64,000 nucleotides of DNA from Flavobacterium psychrolimnae. GTDB taxonomy: Bacteria > Bacteroidota > Bacteroidia > Flavobacteriales > Flavobacteriaceae. The notes under the pieces were generated by a model, which searched no databases, was not told the DNA's origin, and was given only the letters and a program-made list of their open reading frames with translations. Below, piece by piece: positions 53,093 to 62,185 of this stretch; position 1 is the first letter of the stretch; every line of letters begins with the position of its first letter. The position numbers and the translations under genes are program-made. The DNA lies in the NCBI RefSeq assembly GCF_003312425.1, contig NZ_QNUX01000015.1, positions 1-64,000 of the forward strand. Direction: 5' to 3'.

Positions 53093-54241
53093 ATGAAAAT
53101 AAAACACATCATACTGCCAATCGCCTTGCTGATTTTTTTATCCGCTTACAAAACAGACGATGAAAACGAATATATTGACATACAGGATTTAAGGAAACTG
53201 TATTCTAGTGGAAATCCGTCGTCATGGCCAAAACCTACTTTGGACAAGAATGTAGATAAAACCACTTTTCAAGATATTGGACCACTGCCGGAAATGACTT
53301 ATCCGGAGTACAATAAATACTCAAAAGAAAAAGCGTTTTTAGGTAAAACATTATTTTTTGATCCCAGATTATCGGTAAGCGGACAAATAGCATGTGCTTC
53401 CTGCCACAATCCGGAATTGGGTTGGACCGATAATCTAACGCGCTCTTTTGGTCACAATAGACAAAACGGAAAACGAAACTCCATGACCATTTTGAATTCA
53501 GGTTATGCCAAAACATTATTTTGGGATGGGCGTGCTTCCAGCTTAGAAGATCAAGCGCAGTTTCCTATTGCAGATCCTTTAGAAATGAATGAAAAGTTGA
53601 CCATTGCTGTAGATAAAATTGTTGCTGTAAAAGGCTATGGCAAATTGTTTACAGAAGCTTTTGGTGACGAAAAAGTTACTTTACAAAGAATTCAATATGC
53701 GATTGCTACTTTTGAACGTACTATAAAAAGCCCGAAAAGTAAATTTGACAATTTTGTTAGCGGAAAATCGGAAGCATTTACGGATCAGCTAGTAACCGGA
53801 TTACATTTGTTCAGAACTAAAGCGCAATGCATTAACTGTCACAATACGCCGTATTTTAGCGACAATCAATTCCATAATGACGGACAATCATTGTTCGGGA
53901 CCAAGGATGAAGATTTTGGTCGATACAATGTTACGGGAGACAAAAAAGATCTTGGAAAATTTAGGACGCCAACTTTAAGAGAGGTTGCCAATACAAGACC
54001 TTGGATGCATCACGGACATTTTCCTAGTTTACTGGATGTTGTTGAATTTTATAATTTAGGAAATCCTGCTGCTATTCAAAAAAAATATTTAGGAACAGCA
54101 CGCGATTCTTTGATTCCTGTAACTTCTCCAATTCTTAAAAAATTAGATTTAAACAGAACCGAAATCAATGCACTTTTAGCTTTTATTGAAACACTAAGCA
54201 CACCAAACAGCCGAATTGCAACTCCAAAAATGCCTCAATAA
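53093..54241 (+). CDS. Di-heme cytochrome c peroxidase / MauG-like protein
   Basis: A 382-residue exported di-heme protein. The heme sites are C101ASCH and C246INCH. The opening of the mature part (LGKTLFFDPRLSVSGQIACASCH) and GKFRTPTLREVANTRPWMHHG are typical. Such proteins reduce hydrogen peroxide with cytochrome c or carry out MauG-type oxidations. Tyr19 replaces the lipobox Cys in FLSAYKTDDE (codon TAC at 53147-53149). It is the last gene of the SusC/SusD operon. Confidence 0.92.
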   Translation: MKIKHIILPIALLIFLSAYKTDDENEYIDIQDLRKLYSSGNPSSWPKPTLDKNVDKTTFQDIGPLPEMTYPEYNKYSKEKAFLGKTLFFDPRLSVSGQIACASCHNPELGWTDNLTRSFGHNRQNGKRNSMTILNSGYAKTLFWDGRASSLEDQAQFPIADPLEMNEKLTIAVDKIVAVKGYGKLFTEAFGDEKVTLQRIQYAIATFERTIKSPKSKFDNFVSGKSEAFTDQLVTGLHLFRTKAQCINCHNTPYFSDNQFHNDGQSLFGTKDEDFGRYNVTGDKKDLGKFRTPTLREVANTRPWMHHGHFPSLLDVVEFYNLGNPAAIQKKYLGTARDSLIPVTSPILKKLDLNRTEINALLAFIETLSTPNSRIATPKMPQ

Positions 54242-54263
54242 CAACCTGTAAAATAGAGAAATT

Positions 54264-54313
54264 AAAAGATTCTAAACTGCCAGCAATTTTGGAAGTTTAG
54301 AATCTTTTTATTT
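54264..54313 (+). terminator. Terminator of the SusC/SusD-peroxidase operon
   Basis: A perfect 15-bp stem AAAAGATTCTAAACT (54264-54278) with AGTTTAGAATCTTTT (54294-54308), 15-nt loop, followed by a T-rich run. Confidence 0.88.
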
Positions 54314-54455
54314 ACTTATAAAGTTCAAATTTAGAAATCATTAAATGTCAAAAAAAAGCATTTATAATCAGAAAAATCAACATTGAATTAGCTGAATATT
54401 CGGCTATAATTTTGGAAATAAAATTTAAAAAACTGCATTTTAAAATTCATTTCTA

Positions 54456-54640
54456 CTCGATAGTTTGGTTGATTTTTTCAATATTCAAGCTATTAGCCAT
54501 AGCTGTAAATATTTGAAAATAGGCACCTTTCAAATCATAAAAACTTTCGTAAGTACCTACTTTTACCTTTTATAAAACCACAATATTTCTCGCATCAATA
54601 ATTTGAGAAATACTATATGGAATGATTATTACAGTTCTAT
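54456..54640 (-). pseudogene. Remnant of an ABC transporter ATPase (C-terminal part)
   Basis: Minus-strand translation gives RTVIIIPYSISQIIDARNIVVL, a stop, KVKVGTYESFYDLKGAYFQ and IFTAMANSLNIEKINQTIE before a stop. The order matches the end of the ATP-binding domain of ABC exporters (switch-region His is changed to Tyr in IPYS). The N-terminal part is missing. Confidence 0.65.
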
Positions 54641-54689
54641 TTTTTTTTTGATGGCGACTAAAGAAATCCGAAGTTATAAAATTATTTTA

Positions 54690-55115
54690 TGACTTCCTTA
54701 TCCGTTAAGCATCCACAAAATAAATTATTAATATTTTCTTTTTTGGTAATTTTTAGTCTCAGTCGTGCAGTGAGTGCTTGTTTTTTAATCTGAAATAACT
54801 TTTATTGCCCACTTGTAAAAATTTGTACATTATTTGAAGGGGAATACTTGGTCATTATTTTTAAAGAAATTATAAACCAGCAACGCTTCTTAGGAAAAAC
54901 GACCTATTGCTTTTTTTTTAAAATATTATACTATAAATCAGCATCTTTCAGTATTTTCTCCAATCGACGAATCTTTTTTTACTCAATAATTAATTTTAAT
55001 TTTCCAGAAAACCATTCGTTTTCGAACTCCTCGGACGCTTTGCTCGATTTGTACAAATTTGATGCTGTTATTACAAGCCTTCTGGCCAGTTATGACATTC
55101 TTATTCTTTAATAAC
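54690..55115 (-). pseudogene. Remnant of an IS3-type insertion sequence
   Basis: Minus-strand reading across frames gives the end of an OrfA (SKASEEFENEWFSGKLKLI, KKIRRLEKILKDADL, ILKKAIGRFS) followed by the start of an OrfB (FFKNNDQVFPFK, YKWAIKVISD). The sequence holds several stops and frame changes. These blocks are in the order of an IS3-family element. Ends and inverted repeats were not recognised. Confidence 0.65.
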
Positions 55116-55480
55116 TAAATTAGATTGCTTTTTTCTCATTAGAACTTTTTTCCTGAATTTTGAACCTTTTTTATCATTCAATATTTTTTTATCAACTTTA
55201 GAGGAACTTCCTCAAAAAACATAAAGATTGGTTTCATGTGAAATCAAATTATTGAAGGAATCAAAAAAGCTTTTTTAGTCTAATATTGCTTCATCCTAAT
55301 GATAGAAATTAGATTAAAAACCTGAAGATGTTTGAAAATTATAATCAATTATTTGATTTTCGTTATATTCATTGTTAATATCTGACTACTTTTATTTTTT
55401 TTTAGTAAATTTAATCTTTCGCAAATTTTCAACCTGTTTCATCAGGCCCACTTTTAATATTCAATCTAATTTTTATTCCT
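55116..55480. other. Spacer before the molybdenum hydroxylase genes
   Basis: AT-rich DNA without recognisable gene. A TAATCTTTCG-like string near 55410 is only a weak match to the -7 box, so the promoter of the 2Fe-2S gene is not resolved. Confidence 0.4.
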
Positions 55481-55948
55481 ATGATTACATTAAACGTAAA
55501 CAATAAAACCTACCAGGTCGATGTAAGTCCAGACATGCCATTACTATGGGTTGTAAGAGATACACTGGGACTCACTGGAACAAAATTCGGTTGCGGTGTG
55601 GCCCAATGTGGCGCATGCGTTTTGCATCTTGACGGTGAAGCAGTACGATCTTGCGTGACAAAAGTTAGCAGAGCAGAAGGAAAAAAAATCATTACGATTG
55701 AAGGATTATCTGCAAACAACGACCATCCGGCGCAGCTGGCATGGGAGGAAATTGATGTCCCTCAATGCGGATATTGTCATTCAGGACAAATTATGTCTGC
55801 CGCAGTTTTATTAAGAGAAAATCCAAAACCTACAGATAAAGATATAGATGATGCGATGTCCGGAAATATTTGTAGATGTGGAACTTATCCACGTGTAAGA
55901 AAAGCCATTCATTTGGCAGCAGAAATGCAAGAAAAAGATAAAAAATAA
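55481..55948 (+). CDS. 2Fe-2S subunit of a molybdenum hydroxylase
   Basis: A 155-residue small subunit with two 2Fe-2S clusters: the plant-ferredoxin-like site uses Cys38, Cys43, Cys46 and Cys58, and the helical second site uses Cys96, Cys99, Cys131 and Cys133. This is the two-cluster pattern of IorA/XdhC-type subunits of the xanthine oxidase family. It passes electrons from the molybdenum centre to an acceptor. It precedes a di-heme cytochrome and the molybdopterin subunit. It lacks an obvious signal peptide and may be exported with its Tat-bearing partner. Confidence 0.93.
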   Translation: MITLNVNNKTYQVDVSPDMPLLWVVRDTLGLTGTKFGCGVAQCGACVLHLDGEAVRSCVTKVSRAEGKKIITIEGLSANNDHPAQLAWEEIDVPQCGYCHSGQIMSAAVLLRENPKPTDKDIDDAMSGNICRCGTYPRVRKAIHLAAEMQEKDKK

Positions 55949-56014
55949 AAGGTATTTCGATATACTGAATCAACTTCTTGGAGGAAACTCATCTCCTAAA
56001 ATAATATATTTGCT

Positions 56015-56638
56015 ATGGCTACATTCCTAAAAAACAAAACGATTTCTGTTATCTTTCTTTCTCTCGCTAGTATGGTTGCACTGGGTTGGACTTTAAAACA
56101 GGATGATGAAACGAATTATATAAAACTAGATAAAGCAGCGCTCAAAAAAGATAGTATCGCCTCAGTAATGGCATTCAAAAATGTTTATAAGGTTTTAATG
56201 AGTCCGCGTTGCGTGAATTGCCATCCAAAAGGGGATGTACCGCTTCAAGGTGATGACAGCCATTTGCATGTTATGGCTCCTAAGAGAGGGTTGGACGGAA
56301 AAGGCGTATATGCAATGAAATGCACAAATTGTCACCAACCTAAAAATACTCCAGGACAACATACACCTCCTGGAAATCCGGACTGGCACTTACCTCCTGC
56401 TGATATGAAAATGGTTTTTGAAGGCAGAACCGCACATGAGCTTGCTAAACAATTAGTAGATCCAGCGCAAAACGGAAATAAGAATATCAAAAAACTCAAG
56501 GAACACGCTGACGATGCATTAGTTTTGGCTGGCTGGAATCCCGGCGAAGGACGTACTCTCCCACCAATGAGTCATGCCGAGTTTAAAAAAGAATGGCTCA
56601 CATGGCTGAACAATGGCGCCTATGCCCCAGCCAAATAG
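56015..56638 (+). CDS. Di-heme c-type cytochrome
   Basis: A 207-residue exported cytochrome with a membrane-anchor/signal segment (residues about 9-26) and two heme sites, C66VNCH and C103TNCH. It lies between the two subunit genes of a molybdenum hydroxylase, so it is the probable electron acceptor of that enzyme. The family of this cytochrome was not named with confidence. Confidence 0.85.
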   Translation: MATFLKNKTISVIFLSLASMVALGWTLKQDDETNYIKLDKAALKKDSIASVMAFKNVYKVLMSPRCVNCHPKGDVPLQGDDSHLHVMAPKRGLDGKGVYAMKCTNCHQPKNTPGQHTPPGNPDWHLPPADMKMVFEGRTAHELAKQLVDPAQNGNKNIKKLKEHADDALVLAGWNPGEGRTLPPMSHAEFKKEWLTWLNNGAYAPAK

Positions 56639-56680
56639 TTTCTAATGGATTATGTTGTCAAAATAAATAATTTCTAAAGT

Positions 56681-58846
56681 ATGATGGATTCAAAAAACAA
56701 TATAGATAATACAAGAAGAAGCTTCCTTAAACTTACTGGCTTGGGCGGTGCTGCGCTTTGCATGGGTTTTTATTTACCAAGTGATGCAGCGGTAACTTTA
56801 ATAAAACCCTCGGATTTAACTGCAGCCGATATTGAAATGTGCGCATGGATACTCATTAATACATCTGGTAAAGTGACCTTAGTAAGCCACCGTGCCGAAA
56901 TGGGTCAGGGAGCATATCATTCAATTCCGCAAATTATCGCTGAGGAACTGGAAGTTAATTTAAAAGACATCGACGTTATTTTTGCGCAAGGAAATGAAAA
57001 AAAATACGGAAATCAAATAACTGGAGGCAGTTCAACCATCAGATCTTCTTACAAGAGGTTACTTCAGCTGAGTGCCACGGCACGTGAAATGCTGATAACA
57101 GCAGCAGCTTTGCAATGGAAAGTATCCGTGAATGATTGTTATGCAGAAGCTGGACATGTCATACACCGACCATCTGCCAAAAAAATGCACTACGGAGAAC
57201 TCGTACTGCAAGCTTCAAAACTAGAAGCACCAAAAAATCCAAAACTTAAAAAAATATCCGAATATAAGCTGATTCGTCAGCCATTACACCGTTTGGATAC
57301 GCCCATGAAACTTAATGGAAGTGCCATCTTTGGTTTGGATAAAAAAATTCCCGGAATGCTATATGCTGCCGTGGAAAGAAACCCAAGACTACGCGGAAAA
57401 GTAAAAAGCTTTGACGATTCCGAAGCAAAAAAGATACCCGGAGTAAAAAATATTTTCGTCGTAAAAATGATGGTACACAATACCATTCGGGAAGGTATAG
57501 CCGTTGTCGCTGATTCTACCTGGGCAGCGTTAGAAGGAAAAAAAGCTTTGCGAGTAACATGGGATGATACCGGATTTGAACATGTAAATAGTCTTGAAAT
57601 TTTCAAGCGTCAGGAAGATTTTTTAAAAATAAAAGAAGGATTGCCACTTAAATCTCAAGGTAATCCGACTGCAATCATAGAAAAATCAAAAAAGAAAGTT
57701 GACGTAATTTATCAGACACCTTATCAATCCCATAGTTGTATGGAACCTCTGAATTGCATTGCCCATTTCCAAGGAGATAAGATAGAAATTTGGGGTCCGA
57801 TTCAAGCGCCTGGGTGGGTTCAGGATTTTATAAGTACCCAAATGGGAATTGCAAAAGACAAGGTAATTGTCAACATGACTTTTCTTGGTGGTGGTTTCGG
57901 AAGAAAAGCCTTTACGGATTATCCACATGAAGCTGTCCTGATTTCAAAAGAAATTGGTGCTCCGGTTCAAGTAGTTTGGTCAAGGGAAGATGATTTAAAA
58001 CAAGGACCTTATCGACCAGGAATCTCTTACCGCTGTGAAGGAGTGGTTTCAGAAGGGAAAATTGAGGCACTTAAATTTAGAATGGCGGGCCAAAATAACG
58101 ACCACTGGAGTGGAGGAAAAAAAGACGTGCCAAATGATAGCACAAGCGAGGGATTCTTAGAACCCTACTACGCAAGCATCAAAAATTTAAGTATTTCAGA
58201 TGTTCCATTTGAAACACCGCTGCCAACAATGTGGTGGCGTTCCGTATATGCATCCACCAATGGATTTGCCTATGAGAGTTTTATGGACGAAATGGCAGTA
58301 GAAGCTGGCAAAGATCCTCTCGATTTTAGAAGAACTCATCTTCAAGACAAAAGATGCCAAAAACTAATCGATAAAATGGAAGAAGTTTCCGGCTGGAAAA
58401 AAAGAAATAAAAATGAAGGTTACGGTGTAGCCATTACAGAATGTTTCAAATCAACAGTAGGTCACATCGTAAAAGTATCAAAAAATATCTCTGGCGGTGT
58501 CAAAATTGACAAAGTTTGGGCTGTTATGGATTGTGGATGGTATGTAAATCCTGATATCATTCGCGCACAAGTCGAAGGTTCTATAGTCATGGGACTTGGT
58601 GCGGCTACGATACATGAAATCACGTTCAAAGATGGTAAAGTCGAACAAAACAATTTCTATGATTATCCAATGCCTCGCATTACGGATATTCCACCAATAG
58701 AAGTATATATTATAGAAAATGAAGAAGATGCAGGCGGAGTTGGTGAACCTGCCCTTCCTCCTTTTGCACCTGCACTGACAAATGCTATTTTTGACCTGAC
58801 TGGCAAAAGAATACGAAAATTACCTTTCAGTCTTGCAACGGTATAA
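56681..58846 (+). CDS. Molybdopterin-binding subunit (xanthine dehydrogenase family)
   Basis: A 721-residue aldehyde/isoquinoline-type oxidase subunit, IorB-like. A Tat-type signal (RRSFLKLTG near residues 12-20) precedes it, so the folded enzyme is probably exported. Molybdopterin-binding loops GGGFGRK and the GVGEP region with the catalytic Glu near the C-terminus are present. The whole complex would hydroxylate an aldehyde or N-heterocycle in the periplasm. The substrate is unknown. MoCo genes follow nearby. Confidence 0.92.
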   Translation: MMDSKNNIDNTRRSFLKLTGLGGAALCMGFYLPSDAAVTLIKPSDLTAADIEMCAWILINTSGKVTLVSHRAEMGQGAYHSIPQIIAEELEVNLKDIDVIFAQGNEKKYGNQITGGSSTIRSSYKRLLQLSATAREMLITAAALQWKVSVNDCYAEAGHVIHRPSAKKMHYGELVLQASKLEAPKNPKLKKISEYKLIRQPLHRLDTPMKLNGSAIFGLDKKIPGMLYAAVERNPRLRGKVKSFDDSEAKKIPGVKNIFVVKMMVHNTIREGIAVVADSTWAALEGKKALRVTWDDTGFEHVNSLEIFKRQEDFLKIKEGLPLKSQGNPTAIIEKSKKKVDVIYQTPYQSHSCMEPLNCIAHFQGDKIEIWGPIQAPGWVQDFISTQMGIAKDKVIVNMTFLGGGFGRKAFTDYPHEAVLISKEIGAPVQVVWSREDDLKQGPYRPGISYRCEGVVSEGKIEALKFRMAGQNNDHWSGGKKDVPNDSTSEGFLEPYYASIKNLSISDVPFETPLPTMWWRSVYASTNGFAYESFMDEMAVEAGKDPLDFRRTHLQDKRCQKLIDKMEEVSGWKKRNKNEGYGVAITECFKSTVGHIVKVSKNISGGVKIDKVWAVMDCGWYVNPDIIRAQVEGSIVMGLGAATIHEITFKDGKVEQNNFYDYPMPRITDIPPIEVYIIENEEDAGGVGEPALPPFAPALTNAIFDLTGKRIRKLPFSLATV

Positions 58847-58858
58847 TCAAGACCTTTA

Positions 58859-58910
58859 TTAGCTAAGATTGTTCAGCATTTCTGGATGATCTTAGCTAAT
58901 TTTTTTTTTG
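58859..58910 (+). terminator. Terminator of the molybdenum hydroxylase operon
   Basis: Perfect 11-bp stem TTAGCTAAGAT (58859-58869) with ATCTTAGCTAA (58889-58899), followed by ten T residues. Confidence 0.9.
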
Positions 58911-59029
58911 AAGGCCACATATAATTGCAATAATTCAAATCCTTCTGCAGCACCCGATTTCTAAAAATTTCAAAATTATCAAGATTCGTACATTCCCCAA
59001 AAAGTAGATGTACAACAATAGCGTAAACA

Positions 59030-60166
59030 ATGCCCATTCAAGAAATAATTTATCTAGACAATAATGCCACAACACGCATTGATAATCGTGTATTGGACGC
59101 AATGCTTCCGTATTTCACGGATTTTTATGCCAATGCAAACAGCAGCCATCTCGCAGGATTATCGGTGAATGAAGCGGTCGAAATGGCGAGTTGGCAAACA
59201 GCAGAATTAATTGGAGCAAAACCTCATGAAATAGTTTTTACATCAGGAGCTACCGAAGCCATAAATCTAGCAATTAGAGGACTTTCAACTGAAAATCGGA
59301 AACAAATTATAACCGTAACCACTGAACACAAAGCGATTTTGGATACCTGTATTTTTATGGAAACCATTGGATTTGAAGTTACCTATCTTCCAACAAAAGG
59401 AAACGGCATGCTGGATTTAGGTATTTTAGCGCAAGCCATCTCCGAAAAAACTTTGCTGGTACTGGTCATGATGGCAAATAATGAAATCGGAACACTTCAG
59501 GAAATTAAAAAAATTGGAGAAATTGCTCATTCAAATGGAGCACTTTTTTTATGTGATGCCACTCAGGCAGTAGGTAAAATTCCAATTGATGTCACTGATT
59601 TAGGAATAGATCTGATGCCTTTTTCCGCACATAAATTTTACGGTCCAAAAGGTATTGGCGCATTATTTATTTCGAATAAAGCAAAAATAAAACTAGAACC
59701 GCAAATTACAGGCGGTGGCCAGCAAAAGAACAAAAGAAGCGGCACCTTGAATGTTCCGGGAATTATTGGAATTGGAAAAGCCTGCGAAATTGCAAAATCA
59801 GAAATGGAAATCGACAGCCAGAGGATAGCAATACTGCGCGACCTCCTTGAAACCGAATTACTTAAAATCAAGGATTCTTTTGTAAACGGATGTACTCAAA
59901 ACCGGCTGTACAATACTTTAAACATTTGTTTTCCGGGCGTAAATGCTGAAAATTTAATTCTTGCATTGGGAAACATTTCGGTTTCTAATGGTTCTGCTTG
60001 TTCCGCAGTTATCTCAAAGCCTTCGCATGTTTTAAAAGCTTTAGGTCTTTCCGATGAAAATGCTTTAAGCTCCATAAGATTCAGTTTGGGCCGATTTACG
60101 ACTTTTGAAGAAATCGAAACCACAATTGCTACAATTTCAAAGTTAGTACAACAATTGAAATCATAA
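59030..60166 (+). CDS. Cysteine desulfurase (NifS/IscS-like)
   Basis: A 378-residue pyridoxal-phosphate enzyme that frees sulfur from cysteine. The PLP Lys202 is in SAHKFYG, and the persulfide-carrying Cys324 is in SNGSACSAV. No scaffold protein (IscU) or regulator gene lies next to it. The position beside molybdenum-cofactor genes suggests that it supplies sulfur for MoeB/MoaD or for the terminal sulfido ligand of the hydroxylase. Confidence 0.9.
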   Translation: MPIQEIIYLDNNATTRIDNRVLDAMLPYFTDFYANANSSHLAGLSVNEAVEMASWQTAELIGAKPHEIVFTSGATEAINLAIRGLSTENRKQIITVTTEHKAILDTCIFMETIGFEVTYLPTKGNGMLDLGILAQAISEKTLLVLVMMANNEIGTLQEIKKIGEIAHSNGALFLCDATQAVGKIPIDVTDLGIDLMPFSAHKFYGPKGIGALFISNKAKIKLEPQITGGGQQKNKRSGTLNVPGIIGIGKACEIAKSEMEIDSQRIAILRDLLETELLKIKDSFVNGCTQNRLYNTLNICFPGVNAENLILALGNISVSNGSACSAVISKPSHVLKALGLSDENALSSIRFSLGRFTTFEEIETTIATISKLVQQLKS

Positions 60167-60306
60167 AAAAATCTGCTGTATAGGATTTAATTTTAAGACG
60201 ATAATTAAATTCAGTCAGCAAATTGCATCGATAATTTTGCATCATATTGAAAATTGTTTTCCATTACGCTATTTTTTCGACACCAATATGTGCAATATTC
60301 ATCTTA

Positions 60307-60747
60307 CTAGCGATTTACTTTCCACTGATATGATTCGTCATTAAAAATTTCTTTGCCCCAAATCGGGAGTTCAGCTTTAATGCGTTCCACGATTTCATTG
60401 CAGGCTTCCATGGCAACAGTTCTGTGTTTTGAAGAGGTAAAAACGAATAGGCAAATTTCACCTGCATTTACAACACCTAGACTATGATAAACATGCATAC
60501 ATGTCAGGTCGTACTTAGAAAATACCGCTTCCCTGATTTCATGCATTTTGTCTAAAGCCATTGTTTCATAAGCGGTATATTCAATAGCTTGCACTGTGGC
60601 ACCATCGATTACATCTTGCCGAATTTGTCCTAAGAAAATACTGTGTGCTCCAATATCTTTTTTGGATGAATGCTTGGCAATACTATCTGAAATAAACGTC
60701 GGATGTATCGCTCCTTCAATAAAAATGTTTTTAATTGTCTTGCTCAT
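60307..60747 (-). CDS. moaE: Molybdopterin synthase large subunit MoaE
   Basis: A 146-residue catalytic subunit that, with MoaD, inserts two sulfur atoms into precursor Z (cPMP). Conserved features are GAHSIFLGQIRQD, SSKHRTVAMEACNEI and the IKAELPIWGKEIF segment. The second catalytic Lys of E. coli (WKRE) is Gly here (WGKE) with Lys one position later, which I recall as common in Bacteroidetes. It overlaps the moeB gene by 17 bases. Confidence 0.93.
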   Translation of the reverse strand: MSKTIKNIFIEGAIHPTFISDSIAKHSSKKDIGAHSIFLGQIRQDVIDGATVQAIEYTAYETMALDKMHEIREAVFSKYDLTCMHVYHSLGVVNAGEICLFVFTSSKHRTVAMEACNEIVERIKAELPIWGKEIFNDESYQWKVNR

Positions 60748-61852
60748 TATATTTATCTTGTAATGCCATTATGCCGTCTTTTAAGTGGCGAATTGTTTTA
60801 GTTGTTCCGAATTTCTCTGTTAAAATTGCTGCGGCTTTCAAGCTCCTTTTTCCACTTTGACAAAATAGCAGAATATTTTTTTCGTTAATAGCATCCATTT
60901 TGATGCTCAATTCAGATAAAGGAATGTTTATGCAACGAAAATCCGCTTTAGGAAGTTCGTACTTTTCTCTTACGTCAATTACAATAGTATCCGAAATAGT
61001 ACTTTTACGGACAAAATCAGCTGGAGAAAGTGCTCCAGTTTCAGTAACTGAAATACCGCAGAGCCAATCATAATCCATCGCTTTAAAAGCAATTTCGGTT
61101 TTAGGTATCAGATTATAAGCAGCACTTCCACCTATGATTTCCAAAATAAAAATTTCATTATTTAACAAATTGTATGTCAGTAACTTATTAAGCAACACCT
61201 CTCCTATTTTTGTAAGTAATTTAATAACTTCAGTGGCTTGCATGACTCCAATTATCCCGGGTAAAACTCCCAAGACTCCCCCTTCATTACAATTTTGTAC
61301 TTCGTCAGATTGTGGAGGATTTGGAAACAAATGTCGGTAGTTTGCTTGGACTCCGTTTTTATCCTTTACGTTAAAAACCGCGACTTGACCTTCATATTGA
61401 TAAACGGCTCCAAAAACCAATGGTTTATCTAACAAAACACAGGCATCATTTATCAGGTATCGTGAGGCAAAATTATCGGTACAATCAACTACAATGTCGA
61501 AATTTACAATTATTTCAAGCGCATTTTTTGAGCTTATCGCTGTATTATAAATTGTGATCTTTGTTTCAGGATTGAGCCTTTTGAGCTTTTCTGCGGCCAC
61601 TTCGACTTTAAATTTACCAATATCATCCGTTGTATACAAAACCTGACGTTGCAGGTTGCTTAAAGAAACGATGTCGTTATCTACGATTCCAACTCCACCA
61701 ATCCCCGACGCTATGAGATACTGCAAAACCGGACATCCCAAACCACCGGCACCAATCACTAGCACTTTGGCGGCAGCCAATTTTTGTTGCCCTTCCTGCC
61801 CAAAATTTTTCAGAGAATAATGGCGAGCATATCGAGCATTATAATTTTCCAT
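60731..61852 (-). CDS. moeB: MoeB/ThiF-type adenylyltransferase with rhodanese domain
   Basis: A 373-residue fusion. The N-terminal E1-like domain (ATP-binding GAGGLGCPVLQYL, NLQRQVLY, DCTDNFASRYLIN) adenylates the C-terminal glycine of MoaD. A C-terminal rhodanese domain (about 275-370) holds the active Cys in LLFCQSGKRS. The fusion could carry a persulfide from a cysteine desulfurase to MoaD. It lies between moaD (2 bases) and moaE (overlap). Confidence 0.92.
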   Translation of the reverse strand: MENYNARYARHYSLKNFGQEGQQKLAAAKVLVIGAGGLGCPVLQYLIASGIGGVGIVDNDIVSLSNLQRQVLYTTDDIGKFKVEVAAEKLKRLNPETKITIYNTAISSKNALEIIVNFDIVVDCTDNFASRYLINDACVLLDKPLVFGAVYQYEGQVAVFNVKDKNGVQANYRHLFPNPPQSDEVQNCNEGGVLGVLPGIIGVMQATEVIKLLTKIGEVLLNKLLTYNLLNNEIFILEIIGGSAAYNLIPKTEIAFKAMDYDWLCGISVTETGALSPADFVRKSTISDTIVIDVREKYELPKADFRCINIPLSELSIKMDAINEKNILLFCQSGKRSLKAAAILTEKFGTTKTIRHLKDGIMALQDKYNEQDN

Positions 61853-61853
61853 A

Positions 61854-62081
61854 CTATCCTCCTGAATAAGGTGGCATAAGAGCTACCGTGTCATTTTGTT
61901 TTAATTCTAAATTTTCTTGAACTACTTTCATATTTACTGCAACCGCATATTTCCTGTCGGCCAGCTCGGGAAAAAGTTCTTGCAAAGTCACTTTCAGAGA
62001 ATCAACATCACTTGCTTGCACAGTAATTTCTTTTCCTGTAAGTTCCGCTATTGAGCCAAAGGCTATAATTTTTATTTCCAT
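61854..62081 (-). CDS. moaD: Molybdopterin synthase sulfur carrier MoaD
   Basis: A 75-residue ubiquitin-fold sulfur carrier ending in the essential Gly-Gly (MPPYSGG), where the thiocarboxylate forms. It starts MEIKIIAFGSIAELTG, with the strand order of the MoaD/ThiS family. MoaD rather than ThiS is supported by moeB and moaE next to it. Confidence 0.93.
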   Translation of the reverse strand: MEIKIIAFGSIAELTGKEITVQASDVDSLKVTLQELFPELADRKYAVAVNMKVVQENLELKQNDTVALMPPYSGG

Positions 62082-62185
62082 TTTTTACCTGAAGACTGTT
62101 ATTTTACTAATTAACATTCACTTATATATTTTAAAATTCACTGTTTGCTTGAAATAAAAATACTGATTTTAAATTTCTGCATGTG

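Noticed and set aside
54848..55111. Plus-strand open frame of 87 codons
   Set aside because: The minus strand of the same interval holds IS3-like blocks in order; the plus-strand frame is rich in Phe, Ile and Ser from AT-rich DNA and has no family features.
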